A DNA stretch of 36,015 nucleotides from contig WHTW01000077.1 in NCBI GenBank assembly GCA_009377525.1, positions 1 through 36,015 on the forward strand, written 5' to 3'. Position numbers and translations under genes: made by a program. The notes under the pieces are model-generated. The model was not told the DNA's origin. It worked only from the letters and a program-made list of their open reading frames with translations, and did not search any database. The DNA is from Rhodospirillales bacterium. Its GTDB lineage: Bacteria > Pseudomonadota > Alphaproteobacteria > Reyranellales > Reyranellaceae. Positions 15,765 to 23,561 of this stretch are shown piece by piece; the first letter of the stretch is position 1, and each line of letters begins with the position of its first letter.

Positions 15765-15772
15765 AGAGTTAA
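15757..15772. promoter_or_regulatory. Possible ArsR operator over the start codon
   Basis: TTAAC (15757-15761) and GTTAA (15768-15772) form an inverted repeat around 6 bases that include the ArsR start codon (15762-15764). AGTTAA is also directly repeated at 15755-15760 and 15767-15772. AT-rich 12-16 bp dyads at the start are usual ArsR sites, so autorepression is likely. This is inferred from symmetry only. Confidence 0.4.
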
Positions 15773-15823
15773 GTTTACGGGCGTGCGGGATCGCAAGTCA
15801 AGACCCACGCCTACGGATCAAGC

Positions 15824-15862
15824 TCCTCTCCCCCCGCTAGGGGACCTAGCGGGGGGAGAGGA
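15824..15862. repeat. Perfect 18-bp inverted repeat after the DUF72 gene
   Basis: Arms 15824-15841 and 15845-15862 are fully complementary (TCCTCTCCCCCCGCTAGG) around a 3-base loop. It lies between the DUF72 stop (15896) and the ArsR start (15764), so on the minus strand it would end the DUF72 transcript. No T-run follows on either strand; it may be a non-canonical terminator or a dispersed repeat. Confidence 0.8.
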
Positions 15863-15895
15863 ACATGAGAGGAATCTTCTGAGGTGCGGCTTCTG

Positions 15896-16633
15896 CTAGA
15901 CCTTCTCCATCAGCGCCTGCGCCGCCGCCGGATTGCGCACCTTGGCGCCCGAGATGAAGTAGACGAAGGCGTCGCCCTTCTTGGCCCATGCCTTGGCGCG
16001 CTTGGCCCACTGGTCGAGCTCGGCGGGCTTGTAGCCGGTCTTGACCTTCTCCTCCGAGCCCATCAGGCGGGCATAGGTGAAGTCGGCGGTCGGCTCGTCG
16101 ATCTCGGGGAAGGCCTTGTCGTGGGCGAAGACGATGGCGGCGTTGTACTCGCGGGCGAGGTCGTAGAAGCGCTTGTCCTTGAAGCTGTCATGGCGGACCT
16201 CCAGCGCATGGCGCACCGGCAGCTTGCCGACCTCCTTGGGCAGGAGTTTCAGGAACGCCTCGAAGTCCTCCGGATCGAACTTCTTGGTGCCCATGAACTG
16301 CCAGTTCACCGGCCCCAGCCGGTCCCCGAGCTCGACGATGCCCTGGGCGAAGAAGCGCTGGACCGATTCGCCCGCCTCGGCCAGCACGCGGCGGTTGGTG
16401 CAGAAGCGCGAGGCCTTGACGGCGAAGATGAAGCCGTCCGGCGTCTCGTCACGCCACTTGGCCCAGCTCGCCGGCTTGAAGCTCGAATAATAGGTGCCGT
16501 TGATCTCGATAGAGCTCAGCTTGCGGCTGGCATATTCCAGCTCGCGCTTGTGGGTGAGGTCGTCGGGATAGAAGACGCCGCGCCACGGCTCGAAGGTCCA
16601 GCCGCCGATGCCGACATAGATCTTGCCTGCCAT
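15896..16633 (-). CDS. DUF72 family protein
   Basis: 245 residues from the ATG at 16633; the longer frame upstream runs antisense through the oxidoreductase gene. IYVGIGGWTFEPWRGVFYP is the classical DUF72 opening, followed by ELEYASRKLSSIEINGTYYSSFKP, FIFAVKASRFCTNRR, LPVRHALEVRHDSF and DFTYARLMGS. The fold is TIM-barrel-like and its function is unsettled. It is divergent from the SAF-type oxidoreductase, with 67 bases between starts, where TCCGGAATTG and TCCGAATTG form a near direct repeat. Confidence 0.92.
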   Translation of the reverse strand: MAGKIYVGIGGWTFEPWRGVFYPDDLTHKRELEYASRKLSSIEINGTYYSSFKPASWAKWRDETPDGFIFAVKASRFCTNRRVLAEAGESVQRFFAQGIVELGDRLGPVNWQFMGTKKFDPEDFEAFLKLLPKEVGKLPVRHALEVRHDSFKDKRFYDLAREYNAAIVFAHDKAFPEIDEPTADFTYARLMGSEEKVKTGYKPAELDQWAKRAKAWAKKGDAFVYFISGAKVRNPAAAQALMEKV

Positions 16634-16700
16634 TGACCACTCCGGAATTGGGCTCCGAATTGTCACAGGAGCCGCTTCTAGGGCTGGCCAGAATGACATC

Positions 16701-18014
16701 ATGCTGATCATCGACAAAGCCTTGCACGAGCGGGCCGCCGCGGGCCGGCCGATCCGCGTCGGCATGGTCGGCGCCGGCTTCATGGGACGGGGCGTGGCCC
16801 TGCAGATCGCGACGGCCGTTCCCGGCATGCGGCTGGTGGCCATTGCCAACCGCCATCTCGAAGGCGCCCGGCGCGCCTATGCCGAAGCCGGGCAGGGCGA
16901 TGGCCAGCCGGTGGCGACGCCGGACGAGCTCCGCGCCGCGATCGCAGCCGGCAGGCCGGCGGTCACCGAGGATTGGCAGCTGCTGTGCGGCGCCCCCGAG
17001 ATCGATGCCATCCTGGAAGTCACCGGGTCGATCGATTACGCCGCCGACGTGGTGACGACGGCGATCGCGCGCGGCAAGCACGTCGTCCTGATGAATGCCG
17101 AGCTTGACGGTACCGTGGGACCCCTGCTCAAGCAGAGCGCCGATGCGGCCGGCGTCATCTACACCAACGTCGATGGCGACCAGCCCGGCGTCACCCTGAA
17201 CCTCTACCGCTTCGTACGGGGCATCGGTGTGCGGCCGGTGTTGTGCGGCAACATCAAGGGCCTGCACGATCCCTATCGCAATCCGACCACCCAGGAGGAC
17301 TTCGCCCGCAAGTGGCATCAGAAGGCGCACATGGTCACTGCGTTCGCCGACGGCACCAAGGTCTCCTTCGAACAGGCTATCGTTGCCAACGCCACGGGAA
17401 TGCGCGTCGGCAAGCGCGGCATGTTCGGGCCGACGGCGCCTGCCGGCACGCCGATCGAGGAGGCGGCAAAGCTCCTGCCGCTGCAGGCCTTCGCCGATGG
17501 ACACGGCATCGTCGACTACGTGGTCGGCGCCGCCCCGGGCCCTGGCGTATTTGTCATCGGCACCATCGAACATCCGGCGCAGCGCCACTACCTGGCGCTC
17601 TACAAGATGGGCGATGGGCCGTTCTACTGCTTTTACACGCCCTATCATCTCTGCCATTTCGAGGTGCCCAACACGATCGCGCGCGCCGTGCTGTTCGGCG
17701 ATGCCGCCATCGCGCCCGCCGGACCGCCCTGCGTCGAGGTCATTGCGGCGGCCAAGATCGATCTGGAGGCGGGCGACGAGCTGGACGGCCTGGGTCACTA
17801 CATGACCTACGGCCTGTGCGAGAACGCCGATATCGTGCGTCGCGAGGGCCTGTTGCCCATGGGCGTGGCGCCGGGTTGCCGGCTGCGGCGCGCCGTCGGC
17901 CGCGACGAGGCGCTGCGTTATGCCGATGTCGACGTGCCGGCCGGCCGCCTGATCGACCGCCTGCGCGATCAACAGGACGCAGCCTTCGCACGTGCATTGC
18001 GCAGTGCAGCATGA
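16701..18014 (+). CDS. NAD(P)-dependent oxidoreductase with C-terminal SAF domain
   Basis: 437 residues from the ATG at 16701. The Rossmann fold shows RVGMVGAGFMGRGVALQI (19-36, GxGxxG) and a homoserine-dehydrogenase-like segment (ILEVTGSIDYAADVVTTAIARGKHVVLMNAELDGTVG), with a catalytic-type middle part (TNVDGDQPGVTLNLYRF) and a C-terminal SAF-like beta-clip domain (DLEAGDELDGLGHYMTYG to LLPMGVAPGCRLRR). Such proteins often sit in surface-polysaccharide loci next to CDP-sugar genes. The substrate is unknown. The stop overlaps the glycosyltransferase start by 4 bases (ATGA), linking it to sugar assembly. Confidence 0.85.
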   Translation: MLIIDKALHERAAAGRPIRVGMVGAGFMGRGVALQIATAVPGMRLVAIANRHLEGARRAYAEAGQGDGQPVATPDELRAAIAAGRPAVTEDWQLLCGAPEIDAILEVTGSIDYAADVVTTAIARGKHVVLMNAELDGTVGPLLKQSADAAGVIYTNVDGDQPGVTLNLYRFVRGIGVRPVLCGNIKGLHDPYRNPTTQEDFARKWHQKAHMVTAFADGTKVSFEQAIVANATGMRVGKRGMFGPTAPAGTPIEEAAKLLPLQAFADGHGIVDYVVGAAPGPGVFVIGTIEHPAQRHYLALYKMGDGPFYCFYTPYHLCHFEVPNTIARAVLFGDAAIAPAGPPCVEVIAAAKIDLEAGDELDGLGHYMTYGLCENADIVRREGLLPMGVAPGCRLRRAVGRDEALRYADVDVPAGRLIDRLRDQQDAAFARALRSAA

Positions 18015-19132
18015 CGCCGGCTTCGCAACCGACGGCCGGGTCACGGCAAGATCACGGCGCCCCTGGGAATCTGGCACAAAGCGGCATGCCTCTAGCGCTT
18101 CGTTTCGGCTCTCTCGACAGCAGCCGAAATCCCTGGCCGACGAACGTTCGCACGGCCGTCAAGCTTGTTGAGAGGCCTTGGATCGAAGCGCTGCCGGAAG
18201 GCCTGCCGCGACCGTTCTGGTCGGTGATGGTGCCGATCTACAACTGCCCACCGCACTACCTTCGCGAGACTCTCGAGAGCGTGCTGCGGCAGGATCCCGG
18301 CCCGGCCGAGATGCAGATCGAAGTGATCGACAATTGCTCGACCGTCGGCGATCCGGAAGCGGTCGTGCGTGAGGTCGGCGGCGGACGGATCGCCTTTCAC
18401 CGGCAGACCGAAAATGTCGGCATGGTCCAGAACTTCAACGACTGTATCCGCCACGCCACCGGCCAGTGGGTCCATATCCTGCATGGCGACGACACGGTGC
18501 GGCCGGGTTTCTACGAGCGGCTGCGCAATGGCATCGCCAGTCACCCGGAGGCCGGCGCCGCCCTCTGTCGCACCATCTACCTCGACGAAGAAAGCCAGTG
18601 GGTCGGGCTGACCGAGCCGGAGGCGCGGTCTCCCGGCCTCCTGCAGGAGGATTTCGTCCGACGGCAGTTCCTCGACCAGAGAATCCAGTTCGTTTCCATC
18701 GCGGTGCGCCGCGCGGTCTACGAGGAGCTCGGCGGCTTCCTGCCGGTGTTCAGCTATTGCCTGGATTGGGACATGTGGAAGCGCATCGCGCTGCGCAGGC
18801 CTGTCTACTATGAACCCGAGCCGCTGGCCTGCTATCGGCTGCATGCTGGCGCCGACACCAACCGGCTGACACGGACCGGCGAGAATGTCGCCGACGAGCG
18901 GCGTTCCATCGATCTATCCTGCGCCGACTTTCCACAGGAGCAGGCCGAGATCGTCCGTCGCGCGGCCCGCACGGCTGCCGGCGTGCGCGCCGCGCGGCGC
19001 GCTCGCCTGCTGTGGAGGGCCGGCGAGCGGGCGACCGCCTGGTGCCAGTTCCGCGAAGCCGCCCGCTGCAGCCTGGCGCCTGCCGTCACGGCTCGGCTGC
19101 TGTACTTCCTGGTGCGCACCGTCGTGCGCTGA
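18011..19132 (+). CDS. Glycosyltransferase family 2 protein
   Basis: 373 residues if begun at the ATG at 18011 that overlaps the preceding stop (ATGA); an ATG at 18086 gives 348 residues and is also possible, since the extra 25 residues look disordered. The GT-A fold is clear: PFWSVMVPIYNCPPHYLRETLESVLRQ, IEVIDNCSTVGD, ENVGMVQNFNDCIRHATGQWVHILHGDDTVRPGFYERL (HGDD is the nucleotide-sugar/metal-binding DxD site), and SYCLDWDMWKRIAL. It should add a sugar to a growing polysaccharide or lipid carrier. A long Ala/Arg-rich helical tail ends the protein. Confidence 0.9.
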   Translation: MTPASQPTAGSRQDHGAPGNLAQSGMPLALRFGSLDSSRNPWPTNVRTAVKLVERPWIEALPEGLPRPFWSVMVPIYNCPPHYLRETLESVLRQDPGPAEMQIEVIDNCSTVGDPEAVVREVGGGRIAFHRQTENVGMVQNFNDCIRHATGQWVHILHGDDTVRPGFYERLRNGIASHPEAGAALCRTIYLDEESQWVGLTEPEARSPGLLQEDFVRRQFLDQRIQFVSIAVRRAVYEELGGFLPVFSYCLDWDMWKRIALRRPVYYEPEPLACYRLHAGADTNRLTRTGENVADERRSIDLSCADFPQEQAEIVRRAARTAAGVRAARRARLLWRAGERATAWCQFREAARCSLAPAVTARLLYFLVRTVVR

Positions 19133-19150
19133 TCGCCGTCGGCCGGCCGG

Positions 19151-20656
19151 TCAGCGGGCGCGTCTCATCAGGGTCCAGGCGGCCCGCGCGATGCGCCGCT
19201 CGAACAGCAGCAGGCAGGCGCCGAGCAGCGCCGTGCCGATGGCGAGCTCGACCCACCAGTAGCGATCGGCGACGATCGGCAGGTTGGCGATGCCAAGGGC
19301 GACAGCCGTGCAGCACAGCAGGGGCGGCGCCAGCAGCGGCAGCAGCGGATTGCGGCCGAGCTCCAGGCGATGGCGCGCGATGGCCAGCATCGCCACGGAC
19401 AGGGTTTCGGCCAGCAGCAGCGCGGCGACCGCGCCCCAGCCGCCGTAGCGGGGGATGAGCAGCGCGGCCAGCGCCAGGCTGACGAGGGACGAGAACGCGA
19501 TGATCTTGAGATGAAGCTTCTGATGGCCCCAGGCCAGCAACGGCGCGCCCAGGCCGATGTTGACGAAAGTCAGGCCGATGACGAGGCACAGCCATTCGAA
19601 GTAGGGACCGGCCGCCGTGAACTGGGCGCCGAACAGCAGGTCGTTGACGTGCCCGCCGCAGGCCCAGCCGAGGGCGGCGATCGGCAGGCCCATCCAGGTC
19701 ATCAGGGTGGCGAAGTCGCCGGCGACGCGCCGCGCCTCCGACGGCTGGCCGGCGACCTGCGACAGGACGGGGAAGTACGCGCTCATCATGGCGCCGCTGA
19801 CCACGGTCGAGATGTACATGAGCTTGTAGGCCGTGGTGTAGAGGCCGACTTCGACGTCGGAATGCGTGAAGCCCAGCATGATGGCGCCGCCATTGTGGAT
19901 CACCAGCACGGCAGCCTGGGAGAGCGCGAGCGGCCAGACCTGGGCGAGCAGCTTGGCGCCGCCGGCAAGGCGCAGCCGCAGCTCGCTGAACCGCAGGATG
20001 TCGTGGTGCTGCAGGTACCAGAAATTGTAGGCGACCAGGGCGAGCGAGAAGGGCAGCGTGTAGGCGGCGAACAGGAAGACGTCGTTCGGCGCGTGGACCA
20101 GGGCGAGCAGGACAGGAATCTGCAGCACGTTGAGGACGAGCGAGGCGATCGCCGGGCCCGCCATGCGCTGGTGCGCCTGCAGGACCCATGCGGCACTGCC
20201 GGCATTGACCAGGACGATGAGTCCCTGGATGAGCAGCAAAGTGCCGCTTTGCCCGCTGCGTGGATAGAAGAACGTGATCGCCGCGACCGCGGCGTAGGCG
20301 GCAATCGAGAACAGCACCTGCAGGCCGAGCACCAGCGCCGCGATCGGCGCGGTCTGCCCGGGATTGGCCGCGATGTCGCGCTGCCCCACCGTCGCGACGC
20401 CGGGGCTCGCCAGCAGGGCCAGGAAGGCGAGCAAGGCGGCGTTCCAATTGACTTGGCCGATGGCCGCCGGACCGAGCGCGCGCCGGCTGTAGGCGGTGGT
20501 GAATATGCCGATCAGCAGGATGACGCCGCTGACCAGCGTCATCGCCAGGAAATTGGTCGCAATCGTGCGCCGCTGGTAGGCCGTGCCGGTGCTGGAGGCG
20601 GGGGCGGCCATCGCGGCGTTGACAGGTGTACTGATCTGCATGCCGCGATGTGTCAT
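19151..20656 (-). CDS. Wzx-like oligosaccharide flippase (polysaccharide biosynthesis protein)
   Basis: 501 residues with 12-14 hydrophobic segments, for example TNFLAMTLVSGVILLIGIFTT, AALLAFLALLASPGV, PIAALVLGLQVLFSIAAYAAV, LVIGLTFVNIGLGAPLLAWG and LAIGTALLGACLLLFERRIA. The opening RRALGPAAIGQVNWNAALLAFLALLASPGVATVGQRDIA and VIHNGGAIMLGFTHSDVEVGLYTTAYKLMYI are typical of the MOP/PST exporter superfamily. It would flip lipid-linked repeat units to the periplasm. It is convergent with the glycosyltransferase (19 bases apart) and divergent from the cytidylyltransferase (86 bases apart). Confidence 0.92.
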   Translation of the reverse strand: MTHRGMQISTPVNAAMAAPASSTGTAYQRRTIATNFLAMTLVSGVILLIGIFTTAYSRRALGPAAIGQVNWNAALLAFLALLASPGVATVGQRDIAANPGQTAPIAALVLGLQVLFSIAAYAAVAAITFFYPRSGQSGTLLLIQGLIVLVNAGSAAWVLQAHQRMAGPAIASLVLNVLQIPVLLALVHAPNDVFLFAAYTLPFSLALVAYNFWYLQHHDILRFSELRLRLAGGAKLLAQVWPLALSQAAVLVIHNGGAIMLGFTHSDVEVGLYTTAYKLMYISTVVSGAMMSAYFPVLSQVAGQPSEARRVAGDFATLMTWMGLPIAALGWACGGHVNDLLFGAQFTAAGPYFEWLCLVIGLTFVNIGLGAPLLAWGHQKLHLKIIAFSSLVSLALAALLIPRYGGWGAVAALLLAETLSVAMLAIARHRLELGRNPLLPLLAPPLLCCTAVALGIANLPIVADRYWWVELAIGTALLGACLLLFERRIARAAWTLMRRAR

Positions 20657-20742
20657 CCGTCACCACGGCAGAACAACCGTCGTTCAGGCAGGCCACAACT
20701 TTGACACTCGGAGACGCGCCGGCCGTTTGAAACAATCACGGC

Positions 20743-21516
20743 ATGAAGGTCGTGATACTCGCGGGTGGCTACGGCACCCGCATCAGCGAAGAAAGCATCA
20801 CGAAGCCCAAGCCGCTGGTCGAGATCGGCGGACAGCCGATCCTGTGGCACATCATGAAAATGTACTCGGCCTATGGCCTGAACGATTTCGTGATCTGCTG
20901 CGGCTACAAGGGCCACATGATCAAGCAGTATTTCCGTGACTACGCGCTGGCGCGTGCCGACGTGACGTTCGATCTGCATGAAGGCACGATGAAGACCCAT
21001 CGCAACGGCATCGAGCCGTGGCGTGTCGCCCTGGTCGATACCGGCGAGAAGACGATGACCGGCGGACGCATCAAGCGCATCAGACCCTATCTCGACGGCG
21101 AGCCGTTCTGCCTGACCTACGGCGACGGCGTCGCCGACATCGATATCGGCGAGCTGATCGGGTTCCATCGCCTGTCGGGCGCGCTGGTCACGGTCTCGGC
21201 GGTGCGCCAGCCAGGTCGCTTCGGCGCGCTGAACCTGCTGCCGGGCGAGGCCCGCGTCTCGGGCTTCCGCGAAAAGTCGAACGAGGATGGCGGCTACATC
21301 AATGGCGGCTTCTTCGTCGTCTCGCCGGCGGCGATCGACTGCATCGAGGGCGACGACACGGTGTGGGAGGAGGGGCCGCTCGAATCGCTGGCCAGCGCAG
21401 GCCAGCTCGCCGCCTATCGCCACCGCGGCTTCTGGCAGAACATGGACACGCTGCGCGACCGCATGGTGCTCGAGGGCTTCTGGGAGAACGGCGAGGCCAA
21501 GTGGAAGATCTGGTGA
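20743..21516 (+). CDS. rfbF: Glucose-1-phosphate cytidylyltransferase
   Basis: 257 residues, the usual length. MKVVILAGGYGTRISEES with TKPKPLVEIGGQPILWHIM is the nucleotide-binding signature of the RfbF type (GGYGTR at 8-13). Other family landmarks are FVICCGYKGHMIKQYF, LTYGDGVADIDI (metal-binding Asp), GYINGGFFV and FWQNMDTLRDRMVLEGFWENGEAKWKIW. It makes CDP-glucose from CTP and glucose 1-phosphate, the first step to CDP-3,6-dideoxyhexoses or other CDP-deoxysugars. The epimerase gene follows 3 bases after the stop. A TTGACA hexamer at 20701-20706 could belong to its promoter, but no convincing -10 box is seen. Confidence 0.96.
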   Translation: MKVVILAGGYGTRISEESITKPKPLVEIGGQPILWHIMKMYSAYGLNDFVICCGYKGHMIKQYFRDYALARADVTFDLHEGTMKTHRNGIEPWRVALVDTGEKTMTGGRIKRIRPYLDGEPFCLTYGDGVADIDIGELIGFHRLSGALVTVSAVRQPGRFGALNLLPGEARVSGFREKSNEDGGYINGGFFVVSPAAIDCIEGDDTVWEEGPLESLASAGQLAAYRHRGFWQNMDTLRDRMVLEGFWENGEAKWKIW

Positions 21517-21519
21517 GCC

Positions 21520-22071
21520 GTGATCTTTCATGAAACATCACTCAAAGGTGCGCGCGTGATCGAGCTGCAGCCACGCAGCGACCAGAGGGGGTGTTTCGCG
21601 CGGGCATGGTGCCGCGAGGAGTTCGCGCGCCACGGCATCGACCTCGAGATCGCCCAGGGCAACGCCTCGACCAGCGCGACGCGCGGCACACTGCGTGGCC
21701 TGCATTGGCAGGCCGCACCGCACGGCGAGGCCAAGCTGATGCGCTGCGTGCGCGGCGCGATCTTCGATGTCGTGGTCGACGTCGATCCGGCATCGCCGAG
21801 CTATCTGCGCTGGATAGGCATGGAGCTGACGCCGTCCAACCAGCGCATGCTCTTCGTGCCGGCGACCTGCGCCAACGGCTTCCAGAGTCTGGCTGACGAC
21901 ACCGAGGTCGACTACCTGGTGTCGGCGCCGTACGCCCCTGACGCCGTTCGTGGACTGCGCTACGACGATCCGGCGCTGGCCATCCAATGGCCGCTGCCGG
22001 TCACGCGCATCTCCGACCAGGACAAGACGTGGCCGCTGATCGAACAGCCGGCCTTGCGCAATCTGGGTTGA
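21520..22071 (+). CDS. dTDP-4-dehydrorhamnose 3,5-epimerase-like (RmlC/cupin) protein
   Basis: 183 residues starting at GTG 21520, 3 bases after the cytidylyltransferase stop. GTLRGLHWQAAPHGEAKLMRCVRGAIFDVVVDVDPASPSY matches RmlC, with His62 and Lys72 at the active-site positions, and FVPATCANGFQSLADDTEVDYLVSAPYAP matches the next part. The usual AHGF is here ANGF (Asn119), so one commonly conserved His is missing; this is a departure from classical 3,5-epimerase and may mark a different sugar substrate or single epimerisation. It probably acts on a CDP- or dTDP-4-keto-6-deoxysugar made from the product of the preceding gene. Confidence 0.85.
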   Translation: MIFHETSLKGARVIELQPRSDQRGCFARAWCREEFARHGIDLEIAQGNASTSATRGTLRGLHWQAAPHGEAKLMRCVRGAIFDVVVDVDPASPSYLRWIGMELTPSNQRMLFVPATCANGFQSLADDTEVDYLVSAPYAPDAVRGLRYDDPALAIQWPLPVTRISDQDKTWPLIEQPALRNLG

Positions 22072-22099
22072 GCGGCAGTAAACGAGCTTCCTTCGGCGC

Positions 22100-22331
22100 G
22101 AGACGATCTCGCTCTACGGTAATTGCGAGGCGCAAGGCGAGATCGACCCCTACTGGAGCGGGCGGCTGGCTGAAGGACCGCTTTGGTCTCAGCTGGCAGG
22201 TCGACCATGCCGGTCTGCAGGACATGATGAGCGACACCCATCCCGACCGTGCCGACCGCGTCACGAAGGCGATGTTCACGATGAAGAAGATCGACATCCA
22301 GCGTCTGAAGGACGCGTACGAAGGTCGCTAG
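22100..22331 (+). pseudogene. Broken C-terminal remnant of a PhnB-like VOC protein
   Basis: One frame reads ETISLYGNCEAQGEIDPYWSG up to about 22162, then a second frame continues GGWLKDRFGLSWQVDHAGL, QDMMSDTHPDRADRVTKAM and FTMKKIDIQRLKDAYEGR to the stop at 22331. Together they match the C-terminal half of PhnB/3-demethylubiquinone-9-methyltransferase-like VOC proteins (usual form ISLFVNCETQEEID, then a short loop, then CGWLKDKFGLSWQIVP). The N-terminal half is gone and the loop region carries a deletion with a frame change. The end overlaps the convergent MFS gene by 56 bases. Confidence 0.7.
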
Positions 22332-23553
22332 CGGCCGGCCGCGTCTCGGGCATCAGGAACCACACGGTGGCCAGGGCGAACATCGCAACGGTGGCCAGGC
22401 CCATGAAAGCCGCCGGGCTGCCGAACGTATCGCTCATGTAGCCGGCGAAGGTCGGGCTGATCGAGGCGCCGAGGCCCATCATGGTGCCGACCACGCCCTG
22501 CGTGAGGTTGAAACGGCCCGAGCCGCGCGTCAGATCGGCGATAGTGAGCGGCACCATCACGCTCATCACCGCGGCGGTCAGGCCGTCGAGAAGCTGCACG
22601 ACGACCAGCAGGTAGGGATCGGTCACCGTGGCGAACAGCAAACCGCGGATCGGCAGGGCGGCGAAGCCCGCGATCAGCAGGGGCTTGCGCCCGATGCGCT
22701 GCGCCTGCCGGCCGACCCAGGGCGAGAACAGGGCCACCACGATCTGCGGGCCGACCATGCAGGCGCCGATCAGCACGGTGGCCCACTGGCTTGAGCGCAT
22801 GGTGAGCACGCTGCCCATGAGCGGCAGCATGGCGGCATTGGCGAAATGGAACAGCAGGATGCAGCAGCCGAACACCAGCAGGGCACGCTTGCTGAGCAGG
22901 CTGCGCAGGTCCACCGGCGGATTGCCGGTGCTCTGCTCCGGCAGGTTGCCGTGCGCGCGCTCGGGGTCGATTTCCGCCGCGGCGACGCCGCGCAGGACGA
23001 GCAGCGTCGGGATGAGCAGTGCTGCGGTCACGAAGAACACCGCCTGGGGTGTGAAGAAATAGCCGAAGCCGCCCATCACCGCCGCGGACAGCCCCGCGCC
23101 GATCGAGGCGAAGCGCGCGTTGCGGCCGAAGCGTTCGCCGATCGCGGCATGGCCGACGAGGCCCAGGCTGATCGCCGCGATGGTCGGCCCCAGCACGCAG
23201 CTTGCGGCGGCGTGCAGCGTCGCGGCGACCAGCACGGCGGGAAAGACCGGGAAGGTCGCGTAGACCGTCGCACTCATGGCGATCAGCGTCACCGCCACGG
23301 CCGCGACTACGCGCTCGGAGCGCACGGCGTCGACCAGCGCGCCACCCGGGATCTGGCCCAGCAGCGAGACCAGGCCGGCGACGGTCAGCACCAGGCCGAT
23401 CTCGATCTGCGTCCATTTCTGCGAGGTGAGAAAGACGGCGACGAACGGCCCGAAGCCCGTCTGCACATCGGCGACAAGGAAGACGAACCAGTCGAGCCGC
23501 TTCAGGCTCTTCCGCGAGGGATGCGGCAGTGAAGGCGGGATAAGCTCCGGCAC
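22276..23553 (-). CDS. MFS transporter
   Basis: 425 residues starting at a GTG (23553), with 12 likely membrane helices. The first reads WFVFLVADVQTGFGPFVAVFL; GLVSLLGQIPGGALVDAVRSERVVA holds the loop 2-3 Major Facilitator motif, and a second copy, WVGRQAQRIGRKPLLIAGFAALPIRG, begins the C-terminal half. The form resembles efflux-type MFS proteins of alphaproteobacteria; the substrate is unknown. The last 18 residues (ASDLRTRPSDAGCRSSSS) are read antisense to the broken VOC gene, so the natural end may once have been nearer 22330. It is 8 bases from the PRC-barrel stop upstream. Confidence 0.92.
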   Translation of the reverse strand: MPELIPPSLPHPSRKSLKRLDWFVFLVADVQTGFGPFVAVFLTSQKWTQIEIGLVLTVAGLVSLLGQIPGGALVDAVRSERVVAAVAVTLIAMSATVYATFPVFPAVLVAATLHAAASCVLGPTIAAISLGLVGHAAIGERFGRNARFASIGAGLSAAVMGGFGYFFTPQAVFFVTAALLIPTLLVLRGVAAAEIDPERAHGNLPEQSTGNPPVDLRSLLSKRALLVFGCCILLFHFANAAMLPLMGSVLTMRSSQWATVLIGACMVGPQIVVALFSPWVGRQAQRIGRKPLLIAGFAALPIRGLLFATVTDPYLLVVVQLLDGLTAAVMSVMVPLTIADLTRGSGRFNLTQGVVGTMMGLGASISPTFAGYMSDTFGSPAAFMGLATVAMFALATVWFLMPETRPAASDLRTRPSDAGCRSSSS

Positions 23554-23561
23554 CGGGCACG

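Noticed and set aside
15824..15862. Classical rho-independent terminator after the DUF72 gene
   Set aside because: The stem is perfect, but there is no T-run on either strand, so it is listed as an inverted repeat with possible terminator function only.
19370..20704. A 444-codon plus-strand open frame opposite the flippase gene
   Set aside because: Same antisense composition (Asp, Gly, Arg, Gln runs), no start context and no family resemblance.
20701..20730. Sigma-70 promoter for rfbF based on TTGACA at 20701
   Set aside because: No acceptable -10 hexamer lies 16-18 bases downstream.
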